Positions 16,337 to 23,522 of a stretch of DNA of 24,626 nucleotides are shown here, piece by piece (the first letter of the stretch is position 1; each line of letters opens with the position of its first letter). Under the pieces are notes generated by a model. That model worked only from the letters and a program-made list of their open reading frames with translations. It was not told the origin of the DNA and did not search any database. The DNA comes from an uncultured Alistipes sp. (GTDB lineage Bacteria > Bacteroidota > Bacteroidia > Bacteroidales > Rikenellaceae). The stretch is taken from positions 1 to 24,626 of the forward strand of contig CAUDHE010000034.1 in assembly GCA_958449275.1 (NCBI GenBank). Direction: 5' to 3'. A program made the position numbers and the translations under genes.

Positions 16337-16377
16337 TTTGTACGGCATTTGTACGGTGAGATGTAGGCATAGCCTAC
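16337..16377 (+). repeat. putative attachment-site repeats at the element end
   Basis: Two 9-bp direct repeats TTTGTACGG lie at 16337-16345 and 16348-16356, an 11-bp period (one helical turn). They are followed by a 6-bp inverted repeat, GTAGGC-ATA-GCCTAC, at 16363-16377 that touches the stop codon of the last island gene. Helically phased direct repeats beside a tRNA gene are typical of tyrosine-recombinase binding sites. The matching far end lies outside the window, so the exact core cannot be set. Confidence 0.5.
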
Positions 16378-16835
16378 TATACAATTTTACACAATTGTTT
16401 TAATGTCGATATTTCAGTTCTTACTAAAACATTTGTTATTTGAAGATAGGCTTGCGATAGTTTAACAGCAATATTAAATGGCAAGTTTACACCCTTTTGC
16501 ATTCTAATAAAAGAATTTATAGAGCTTATGGCAAGATAAGCCATAGAATAAAAGACACTGTCTTGTGCTTCATTCATTGCAAGGTCTAATGCACTATCAA
16601 TAGCATTGCATAAATGCATATTTCTATTGTATGCAAGGTTGTTGATATCTAATTTTACACTCTGCCGTTGCAAATTGGTAATATAGTCCGGTTCTTTATT
16701 AGACGAATATCTGCTATTTATATCCATCAACTTTAGCTCAAATTCTTTCTGAGATATTTGAGATTGATAATTTTTAGCCCGCATCAATTCTTTAGATGAA
16801 TTTTGATACAGCATATTTGTATTGTTAATCATCAT
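16377..16835 (-). CDS. 152-aa helical protein of unknown function
   Basis: I do not recognise this protein. It is predicted to be mostly helical and soluble, with a polar N-terminal half (KELMRAKNYQSQISQKEFEL) and a more hydrophobic region near residues 92-120 (VFYSMAYLAISSINSFIRM) that is too mixed for a sure membrane span. Its ATG overlaps the stop of the 290-aa gene (ATGA), and a strong Shine-Dalgarno-like AGGAGG lies 7 nt before it, unusual for Bacteroidota although that stretch also encodes the neighbour's acidic tail. A start at the second ATG (16832) is equally possible. It is very AT-rich, the last gene before the attachment repeats, and probably translated with the 290-aa protein. 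Confidence 0.75.
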   Translation of the reverse strand: MMINNTNMLYQNSSKELMRAKNYQSQISQKEFELKLMDINSRYSSNKEPDYITNLQRQSVKLDINNLAYNRNMHLCNAIDSALDLAMNEAQDSVFYSMAYLAISSINSFIRMQKGVNLPFNIAVKLSQAYLQITNVLVRTEISTLKQLCKIV

Positions 16836-17704
16836 TGTTTGTCCTCCTCTTTTGCTTCTTTGGATTCTTGCTCATCTACCGCCTTCTGTTCTTTCAAATG
16901 AGCAAAGAATTCATTTATTTCTACTACTAAATTCCTGAATTCAACTTGTTGTTTAGAAAGTTCTTGCTCTTGATCCAAGCGTAGCTTTTTCATTTCGCTC
17001 TCAAACGTTAGGAGTATATTATTAACTCTCTCATTAAAATACTCCTTTGTCGTATTTAAACCTTGCAAAGAATCACCATACGCACGCTCTATTTCACTTT
17101 TTTTCATCTCGAATTCTTTACTGGACTCTATCATATTGCGTTGTTGGCGCATTACAAATCCCTTAATTTTTTCTTCTGTACTTTTAAATAAATCCTTGCC
17201 ATCTTTATCCAATCGTTCAACAGTTTGTTCGCCTTGTGTCTTTATTCGCCGTATCTCTTTAAGACCGTCTGTACCTTGTTTGATGAGCTCATCAGCCTTA
17301 AAAACAGAGTAGAAACTGAACACGAGGAACAAAATTGTCAGAACAGCTGCCCATAAGGTAATATTACTGTATTCATGTTCTATCTTATTTAGATGCAAAT
17401 CAATCATCGTCTTTGTTTGTTCATTGAGCAGGTCCCGCTCAACACTCAACCGCAACGAATCTCTTGATAGTTTTTCACCATATTTTTCATGCAACGATTC
17501 TATCTCCTTAAAATGGGACCTAATAATTACTTCCAGGTTATTCGATTGTGCCTTTGACAAATGACGTGCATTCGCCAAAGAGGCTCTAATCAAAGAATCA
17601 GCCAATGTCGCATCGGACATCTTCTGAATGCCGAGAACTACGTCTTTATTATAGTGAAAGTATGTTAAGATATAGACTATCCGCTTTTGTAATGTGCTCC
17701 ACAT
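16832..17704 (-). CDS. membrane-anchored coiled-coil protein of unknown function
   Basis: A 290-aa protein with a helical N-terminal third, a single clear transmembrane helix at about residues 116-136 (TLWAAVLTILFLVFSFYSVF), and a long, highly charged coiled coil from about 145 to 285 ending in an acidic/lysine tail (EQESKEAKEEDKQ). No enzymatic motif is seen. The first 19 codons overlap the end of the 68-aa gene in another frame. The ATG at 17620 (MSDATLADSL) would avoid the overlap, and a frameshift joining the two genes is also possible (see findings). It is AT-rich, behind a Type ISP restriction gene and coupled to the 152-aa gene. A sensor or anchor role is inference. Confidence 0.7.
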   Translation of the reverse strand: MWSTLQKRIVYILTYFHYNKDVVLGIQKMSDATLADSLIRASLANARHLSKAQSNNLEVIIRSHFKEIESLHEKYGEKLSRDSLRLSVERDLLNEQTKTMIDLHLNKIEHEYSNITLWAAVLTILFLVFSFYSVFKADELIKQGTDGLKEIRRIKTQGEQTVERLDKDGKDLFKSTEEKIKGFVMRQQRNMIESSKEFEMKKSEIERAYGDSLQGLNTTKEYFNERVNNILLTFESEMKKLRLDQEQELSKQQVEFRNLVVEINEFFAHLKEQKAVDEQESKEAKEEDKQ

Positions 17705-17855
17705 AGCAATTCTTCACATTATTCTGAGATTGGACAAACACAATATGTGAACATATCAAGTAGACAATAAATACAGTAGTAAATATGCCTAATATTATTA
17801 AGAATAACGTACCATATTTTGGCAATGCGGATTCTGAGCTGGTAGGATGGTCCAT
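17649..17855 (-). CDS. 68-aa single-pass membrane peptide (or N-terminus of the next protein)
   Basis: A short frame starts at the ATG 17853-17855, 4 nt after the Type ISP stop codon. It encodes a polar head (MDHPTSSESALPKYG), one hydrophobic helix (about residues 15-38, GTLFLIILGIFTTVFIVYLI) and a polar tail. A TTG five codons upstream could also start it but would overlap the nuclease gene. It ends inside the 5' part of the 290-aa gene in a different frame (56-nt overlap). The single-membrane-span design and position suggest either a separate small protein or the true N-terminus of the coiled-coil protein, separated by a frameshift. Confidence 0.55.
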   Translation of the reverse strand: MDHPTSSESALPKYGTLFLIILGIFTTVFIVYLICSHIVFVQSQNNVKNCYVEHITKADSLYLNILSL

Positions 17856-17859
17856 GATT

Positions 17860-20800
17860 CTATTCCTCAAATTTAAGTTTTGGTAAGGTATATATAATTT
17901 TCATTGTTTCGAGGGAAACCGTGATGATGCGCAACAGCAGGTTGAGAATATATTTCTCGTCGTTATGTTCCGCGGCCCAGTCGTTCGGGTCGTTGCGGAT
18001 GCCGCTGTCTTTGTTTATGGTAACCGCATAACGCTCCATTATCCACTCTATCGCGGATTTGCCGTTTACTACATAATCGTATGCCTCCAACGGAATGCCT
18101 TCGATCGTGATATGCTGGTTGTAATGTATCTTCGTCTTGTCGGGTATTTTGCTGTCGAGTTTGCCGAAGCGCATCTTCTCGACCCGATAGTTTATACTGT
18201 CACCACGATTGGTGTTTGCACCATACACCAGCAGACAACCTTTGTACGGCTCGACCGTCTCGTAATTGAGGTGGAGCTCGGCAAGAGCACGGCCGGCTTT
18301 GCTGAATGCCCAAAAATCATCAGCAGAATCTACCAACGGAAGCCGAGGCAATGATTTTTTGAGGTCGGAGGCAAAAGCGGTACGATATTCGGGCGAATGC
18401 AGAATGCCGTAGACGTAATAGAAAATATCCTCTTTGCCGACCTTGCTGCCGTATTGCTTGCGGGCTGTCGAAAGAATCCAGTCGGTTACTCCATCGCGAC
18501 GCACATATCTGTCCGCTTCGTTCTGCGGCGCTGAGAAGAGGTCGGCAATATCTGCCGTGCTGTCGTCGTACCAATATAACGGGAAACATTGGGCTTTCTC
18601 GACAATATCAAGTGACGGTATTGCATCTACTATAATGCTTGAAAAATTTTGTCTGCTGCCAATGCCAGATACGCAAATAGCGTAATTCTTATGTCCAGGA
18701 GTTGGGAAAAGTTTTCTACTTAATCCGGGACTTTCAATAAAAGCACTATCGTAATACAAATAATTTTTACAAAATGGTCGATAATATCCGATTTTTATTA
18801 CATCAGGTTTGAAAGTATACTGCTCACCCTTTTCAGCAGCTCGTCTTAATGTTCGTGTCCAACTAATTTGTGTTGGATTCGTATCTACAAAGTCCTCTAC
18901 TTTTAAATCTTTATTATCTGTAATAGCCTTGCCATATGCTTCTCGCTGGGTATTGTAGAATGCAATCATTTTATCCATATTGCATTTTAGTTCAGCATTA
19001 GAAAAATTATATACCCATGCATCTCTATTAGATGCTAAGCCAATGGCGTATGTGCTAAATATGGATTTGCTTTTATTGTCAAATTTCTTTATGGGTTCTA
19101 TAGCTATATAGCACTCAAATAATACACTGCGCAGGTTAATCCAGTCGTTATGCTCATTAGGTGTAATGCGACTCCATTTCATCAATGGGTTTCCAATATG
19201 ACCTAAGCCATTAATTATATTAAGTTTTTCTTTACGTGATAAATAATTCCCAATGTCATAATAGTATATATGAGCCTTTTCATAGGGGTGCTGTTGGGGC
19301 TTTCTAACAAGAATTGTTATGGCAATTCCTGTCACAATATTAAAGACATTTTGACCCTCACGCTTGGCTAAATCCCCGGACTTTCCTCTAATAAAACCTT
19401 TCAAATTAAACACATAAATGGAAGAAAATTCTTTTTCAAAGCATTTGCGCATTCCATCCAATCCATTTGCTTCAAGCCACTTACCATTAGTCACAAAACC
19501 AATTATACCACCGTCCTTACTGTCAATTCTATCGGAAGCCCAGCGGAATGCCTTGATATAGCTATCGTAGGCCGATTTATTGAGTGCAGCTGCCGATTCT
19601 GCTACATAGGTATTCTCTATGCGGGATTCAAGGGTCTTATATGTTTGGTTCTGCGCATTGTCATTAGCCGATTTCTGACCGATGGAATAGGGCGGATTTC
19701 CGACAATAACGGTTATCCGTTTTTTCTTCTGTTCGATCACCCGTTTCGAGTTAATTGGGAACTGCTCGGAATAGAGGTTCTCTGCCGACGCTTCCTCGCC
19801 CAGCTGGAAAGTGTCGGTCAGGCAGATGCCGTCGAAAGAACGATATTCCGCATCGGCACCCATCATTTCGTGATAGACATTCTCGATGTTGATGGATGCG
19901 ATATAATAGGCCATCAGCACAATCTCGTTTGCGTGGATTTCACTGCGATATTTGCGTTCCAGCGCATCGCGGCTGATCAGTCCACTCTGCAGCAGGCGTG
20001 TGATGAATGTTCCCGTGCCGGTGAATGGGTCGAGGATATGCACATTTTCGTCGGAGAGCGTGCGTCCGAACTCTTTCTGTATGATATATCCGACCGAGCG
20101 AATAATGAAATCCACGACCTCAACGGGTGTATAGACGATACCCAGTTTCTCGACCGTCTTCGGCGATGCCGTCTTGAAAAATTTGTCATACAGCTCGACA
20201 ATGATACGCTGGCGACCTGCCGCATCCTCAATTTTGCCGACCGTAGTGCGTACATAGTCATAGAATTTTTGCAATTTCTCGTGTTCCTCTTCCGTCTTGG
20301 CCTCGTCATCCAGCAAATTGAGCATTCGCTGCATGGACTTCGATACAGGGTTGTTCTTTGCAAACTCGTAATTTTCGAACAAAGCCTCGAATACCGGCCG
20401 CGTAATAATGTGCTGCGACAACATCTCGATAGCATCCTGCTCCGACAGATTCGGATTGATGTTACGGCGCAAACCGCGCATCAGTTGGTCGAATGCCTTA
20501 CGATGGCGATCGTTGTCGGATATAAGCTGGCGTATGCGTTCGATATGCTGTTCCGCAATCTGGGCAATATCCTTTGCCCACAACTCCCAATATCGTTTAG
20601 TGCCGACTTTCGTAACCAGTTTTGCATAGAAGACATTCTGCAACTCGTCGAACGACAGAGCCAATTGCTCCGCCATAACCTGTGCAGCACTTTTTGCGGG
20701 TGTTCCATCTCCGTCGTTCTTGTCGTCGCCGCTACCTCCTACGCCGCCGAAGATAATGTTCTTCGGTTTCTTTTTAGACAGTTCTATTTTGTTCACCTCC

Positions 20801-22773
20801 GCATTGAAACGGTCATCATGAGCACGCAATGCGTTCAGCACCGTCCACACGACTTTGAAGTTCGGGTGGTTTTCCAACACCTTGTCGCCCTCCACTTCGG
20901 CAGGAACGACAACCGGGATAATGATATAACCATACTGTTTGCCCTCGCTGCGGCGCATTACGCGCCCTACCGACTGTACGACATCGACCTGCGAGTTCTT
21001 TGCCGATACAAACACCACCGCATCCAGCGACGGTACATCGACGCCCTCCGACAAGCAGCGCGCATTGGTCAGCATTCGGCACTCTTTCTCATCTTCGGGT
21101 TGCTCTTTGAGCCACATCAGAGCCGCATCCCTCGCTGTTGCAGACATTGTTCCGTCCACATGTTTAGCGACAACATCGACCAGTTCCGACTTTTCGTTGT
21201 CGGGGACATCGGCCATATAACTTTCCTTGCAGGAGGAAAATATCTCGGCAGTTTCTTTCGACTTTTTGATGTTCTGACAGAATGCAACTGCACGACGCAT
21301 CGGGAGCGGGTCGGCATCCTTAACCAAACCTTCATCACCCAACACACGTTTCGACAGTGCATTAACACAACCGACAAACTTCGCGGCATCATCCGTCTCG
21401 ATTGTGCCGTCTTCGTTAGTCAGAGACTTGCGCAATGCCGGTGTAATATCCTTGTCGCCAACCGCCAGAATCAGCACTTTGTAGTCTGTGAGCAGTTTCT
21501 TGTCGACCGCTTCGCCGAAACCAATCCGATAAATCTCATCGCCGTACATCGATTTGTCATCCATCGAACACAAAACCGCATCGTTCTGCTGGGCCTTGTC
21601 TTTCATGGCATCGGTGTACAGACGCGGTGTTGCGGTCATATAGATTCGCTTATCGGCTTTCAGAAAGTCGTTGTCATGAACCTTTACGAATGCACTTTCA
21701 TTATCGTCTTTCAGAGTAACACCCGTAGTACGATGTGCTTCATCGCAGATAATAAGATCGAATTTGCCATACTCACCGCCGGTCTCTTCCAATAGTCTGT
21801 GCTGGGCTTTGGAGACGACCTCGATGGATTGGTAGGTGGAGAATACAACCGTCATTCCCTGCTGGTGCTTATCTCTCAAATATCGCAACTGGCGGACAAT
21901 GGCGTGAATATCGGTTGTTGCAGGCAATGCAAGGTCTATTGTGCCAAAAGTCGAACTATCATCATTCTTTGCCACCTGCTTTGTTACCTGTGCATCAGAA
22001 CAAATACACACGGCTTCAAGCGGTTGTGCCGATTGCGCTTTCCACACACGCAGCGTCTGGCCCAACAGAGCGATAGACGGGACAAGGAACAAGATCAAAC
22101 CATTGTTTTCTGTTTCATTCTCGGCAATCTTCAACGATGTAAATGTTTTGCCCGTTCCGCAAGCCATAATCAACTTACCACGGTTGTTTCCTTTAATCTG
22201 GAAATACTCGTGCGTTTTATTGATTGCTGTCTTCTGATGGTCTAACACACTGAATTGTGCAGTTCTGGCAGATGCTCCGAATACGCCTTTTTCGAGCGCA
22301 TCCCAATCCACCGCATCGTTATCAAGGTCAATCAGATTGAGACGGGTAACCGGCGGATTTTGGTTTTTAATAGTTTGCTCGGCTGTTGCATTCCATTTGT
22401 TCGTGGTCGAAATCCACAATCGTTGAGAGAATGCCTTCGACTCTCCATTGCTCTCGAAACTTCGTCCAGAGGTGGCCAAAAAGGAATCCACAGATGGTTT
22501 ATCAATATAACTATCTGCCGCGTAGCACTTGCATTGTATCGCCCAATAATCTCCCGTATATGTTTTTGCGACAAGATCAATTCCAGTATCCTTACCGCCA
22601 AATTGATCATGATGCGGAAATTCACTCCACAACCACACCTCTTCGAAAAGATGAATATAAAGCGCCGTTGTCTTCAAATAAGCCTGCATCAAGCGCTCAA
22701 AACGGAACCCTTTGTCTTTCTGCGAAAAAGATTCCTTGCGGAATTTATTTAGTATGTCGATAAAAGTTGCCAT
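17860..22773 (-). CDS. Type ISP restriction-modification enzyme (nuclease-translocase-methyltransferase-TRD)
   Basis: A 1637-aa single polypeptide with the LlaGI/LlaBIII architecture. An Mrr-like PD-(D/E)XK nuclease comes first (Asp66 in KDTGIDLVAK, Gln80-x-Lys82 in IQCKCY). A superfamily-2 translocase follows: Walker A ACGTGKT at 204-210, DEAH at 344-347, TAT at 380-382, and motif VI QSVGRVMRR at 600-608. Next are a helical coupler (about 690-870), a gamma-type N6-adenine methyltransferase (motif I DPFTGTG at 915-921, motif IV NPPY at 1026-1029), and a target-recognition and C-terminal region. Known members methylate one strand of an asymmetric site and cut DNA when two converging enzymes collide, so no separate specificity subunit is needed. 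All key residues are present. Residues about 1070-1390 are encoded by much more AT-rich DNA. Confidence 0.9.
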   Translation of the reverse strand: MATFIDILNKFRKESFSQKDKGFRFERLMQAYLKTTALYIHLFEEVWLWSEFPHHDQFGGKDTGIDLVAKTYTGDYWAIQCKCYAADSYIDKPSVDSFLATSGRSFESNGESKAFSQRLWISTTNKWNATAEQTIKNQNPPVTRLNLIDLDNDAVDWDALEKGVFGASARTAQFSVLDHQKTAINKTHEYFQIKGNNRGKLIMACGTGKTFTSLKIAENETENNGLILFLVPSIALLGQTLRVWKAQSAQPLEAVCICSDAQVTKQVAKNDDSSTFGTIDLALPATTDIHAIVRQLRYLRDKHQQGMTVVFSTYQSIEVVSKAQHRLLEETGGEYGKFDLIICDEAHRTTGVTLKDDNESAFVKVHDNDFLKADKRIYMTATPRLYTDAMKDKAQQNDAVLCSMDDKSMYGDEIYRIGFGEAVDKKLLTDYKVLILAVGDKDITPALRKSLTNEDGTIETDDAAKFVGCVNALSKRVLGDEGLVKDADPLPMRRAVAFCQNIKKSKETAEIFSSCKESYMADVPDNEKSELVDVVAKHVDGTMSATARDAALMWLKEQPEDEKECRMLTNARCLSEGVDVPSLDAVVFVSAKNSQVDVVQSVGRVMRRSEGKQYGYIIIPVVVPAEVEGDKVLENHPNFKVVWTVLNALRAHDDRFNAEVNKIELSKKKPKNIIFGGVGGSGDDKNDGDGTPAKSAAQVMAEQLALSFDELQNVFYAKLVTKVGTKRYWELWAKDIAQIAEQHIERIRQLISDNDRHRKAFDQLMRGLRRNINPNLSEQDAIEMLSQHIITRPVFEALFENYEFAKNNPVSKSMQRMLNLLDDEAKTEEEHEKLQKFYDYVRTTVGKIEDAAGRQRIIVELYDKFFKTASPKTVEKLGIVYTPVEVVDFIIRSVGYIIQKEFGRTLSDENVHILDPFTGTGTFITRLLQSGLISRDALERKYRSEIHANEIVLMAYYIASINIENVYHEMMGADAEYRSFDGICLTDTFQLGEEASAENLYSEQFPINSKRVIEQKKKRITVIVGNPPYSIGQKSANDNAQNQTYKTLESRIENTYVAESAAALNKSAYDSYIKAFRWASDRIDSKDGGIIGFVTNGKWLEANGLDGMRKCFEKEFSSIYVFNLKGFIRGKSGDLAKREGQNVFNIVTGIAITILVRKPQQHPYEKAHIYYYDIGNYLSRKEKLNIINGLGHIGNPLMKWSRITPNEHNDWINLRSVLFECYIAIEPIKKFDNKSKSIFSTYAIGLASNRDAWVYNFSNAELKCNMDKMIAFYNTQREAYGKAITDNKDLKVEDFVDTNPTQISWTRTLRRAAEKGEQYTFKPDVIKIGYYRPFCKNYLYYDSAFIESPGLSRKLFPTPGHKNYAICVSGIGSRQNFSSIIVDAIPSLDIVEKAQCFPLYWYDDSTADIADLFSAPQNEADRYVRRDGVTDWILSTARKQYGSKVGKEDIFYYVYGILHSPEYRTAFASDLKKSLPRLPLVDSADDFWAFSKAGRALAELHLNYETVEPYKGCLLVYGANTNRGDSINYRVEKMRFGKLDSKIPDKTKIHYNQHITIEGIPLEAYDYVVNGKSAIEWIMERYAVTINKDSGIRNDPNDWAAEHNDEKYILNLLLRIITVSLETMKIIYTLPKLKFEE

Positions 22774-22794
22774 TTATATAAAATATTAATATAA

Positions 22795-22802
22795 CAAAGG
22801 TA
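22795..22802 (-). promoter_or_regulatory. -7 element of the Type ISP gene
   Basis: TACCTTTG, read on the minus strand from 22802 to 22795, fits TAnnTTTG and lies 21 nt before the ATG. The -33 region is T-rich without a clean TTTG. With the terminator just upstream, this gives the restriction gene its own transcription. Confidence 0.5.
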
Positions 22803-22816
22803 ACAAAATTCGTTGT

Positions 22817-22844
22817 AAATAAAAAGAGGAGATTTATTCTCCTC
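22817..22844 (-). terminator. terminator overlapping the stop codon of the 222-aa gene
   Basis: A perfect 7-bp stem has arms 22838-22844 and 22826-22832 and a 5-nt loop, followed on the minus strand by TTTTTATTT. The TAA stop (22836-22834) lies inside the loop, so the 5' arm is coding sequence. It separates the mobilization genes from the restriction genes. Confidence 0.85.
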
Positions 22845-23502
22845 TCAATTTGGCCGCTTTGTTGTCGAGTTTCTCTGCTTCCTGTTCTTTCAGTCTCGCT
22901 TGTTCTTCGAGTATGATTTTTTGGCGGATGGTTTGTTCATATTCTTCTACATCTTTTTTTATTCGGCAGATTTTTGCGTTGTCGCGGTTTAGTTCGAATA
23001 TTTCTTCCAGTTCGGCAATGCGGTCGGGCGTCGCTTCGCCTTTCATTTTGATATAGCGGTATTTCAGGTCGTTGTCGATGCGGTCGTAATTGGGTTTTGC
23101 GGTCCAATACAGCATCGTACACAGCAGCACGATTGCCGACATCATGCCCATCATCGTCCAAAACACTCCTTTCGATTCGATGGCAAGCGATATTCTGTGC
23201 TGCATGATTCTCAGCGGGAGTTCTTCTGGTATTTCGATGGCATCGACAGATGTTTGCAGACTATCTATGCATGTTTGGGTCTTTATGTTGCTCTGTTCGA
23301 TGCTCTCCAATCGTCCGGCAAGCTGGGTTATTATTGCCCGATGTTGCTCTTGTTCGGCACGAACGATTTGCTCTATTCGTTGCGGCAGATCATTGTCGCC
23401 TTGTTGGCTATTCTTTGTCGATAATTCGGTCTTGATGGTTTTGACCATTGTCTCCTTGAAGTCTTCGTACATTTCGTAAGACATCATATTGTTTTCTTTC
23501 AT
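22834..23502 (-). CDS. mobilization-linked membrane/coiled-coil protein, function unknown
   Basis: A 222-aa protein with a coiled-coil-prone N-terminal half (residues about 36-90, rich in Gln and Glu), one strong membrane helix at about 113-135 (VFWTMMGMMSAIVLLCTMLY), and a second charged coiled coil at about 155-220 that ends in a Lys/Glu-rich tail. No catalytic motif is visible. It starts 20 nt behind the relaxase stop and ends in a terminator, so it belongs to the mobilization operon. Proteins of this design often follow MobB-type relaxases in Bacteroidota elements; linking the relaxosome to a coupling protein is a guess. Start at MKENNMMSYE; the Mets at residues 6 and 7 are alternatives. 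Confidence 0.8.
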   Translation of the reverse strand: MKENNMMSYEMYEDFKETMVKTIKTELSTKNSQQGDNDLPQRIEQIVRAEQEQHRAIITQLAGRLESIEQSNIKTQTCIDSLQTSVDAIEIPEELPLRIMQHRISLAIESKGVFWTMMGMMSAIVLLCTMLYWTAKPNYDRIDNDLKYRYIKMKGEATPDRIAELEEIFELNRDNAKICRIKKDVEEYEQTIRQKIILEEQARLKEQEAEKLDNKAAKLRGE

Positions 23503-23522
23503 AACAGATTGTCGATTTATGT

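Noticed and set aside
16337..16356. The two TTTGTACGG copies as a CRISPR or larger tandem array
   Set aside because: Only two short copies with a 2-nt spacer occur; no CRISPR-like repeats or cas genes exist anywhere in the window.
17856..17870. TTG at 17870 as start of the 68-aa peptide
   Set aside because: It would overlap the Type ISP 3' end and use a rare start, while an ATG lies 4 nt after the stop codon.
19645..21795. A 716-codon open frame on the plus strand opposite the Type ISP gene
   Set aside because: It is the antisense shadow of a clearly conserved multi-domain enzyme; its translation has no recognisable domain and an odd composition.
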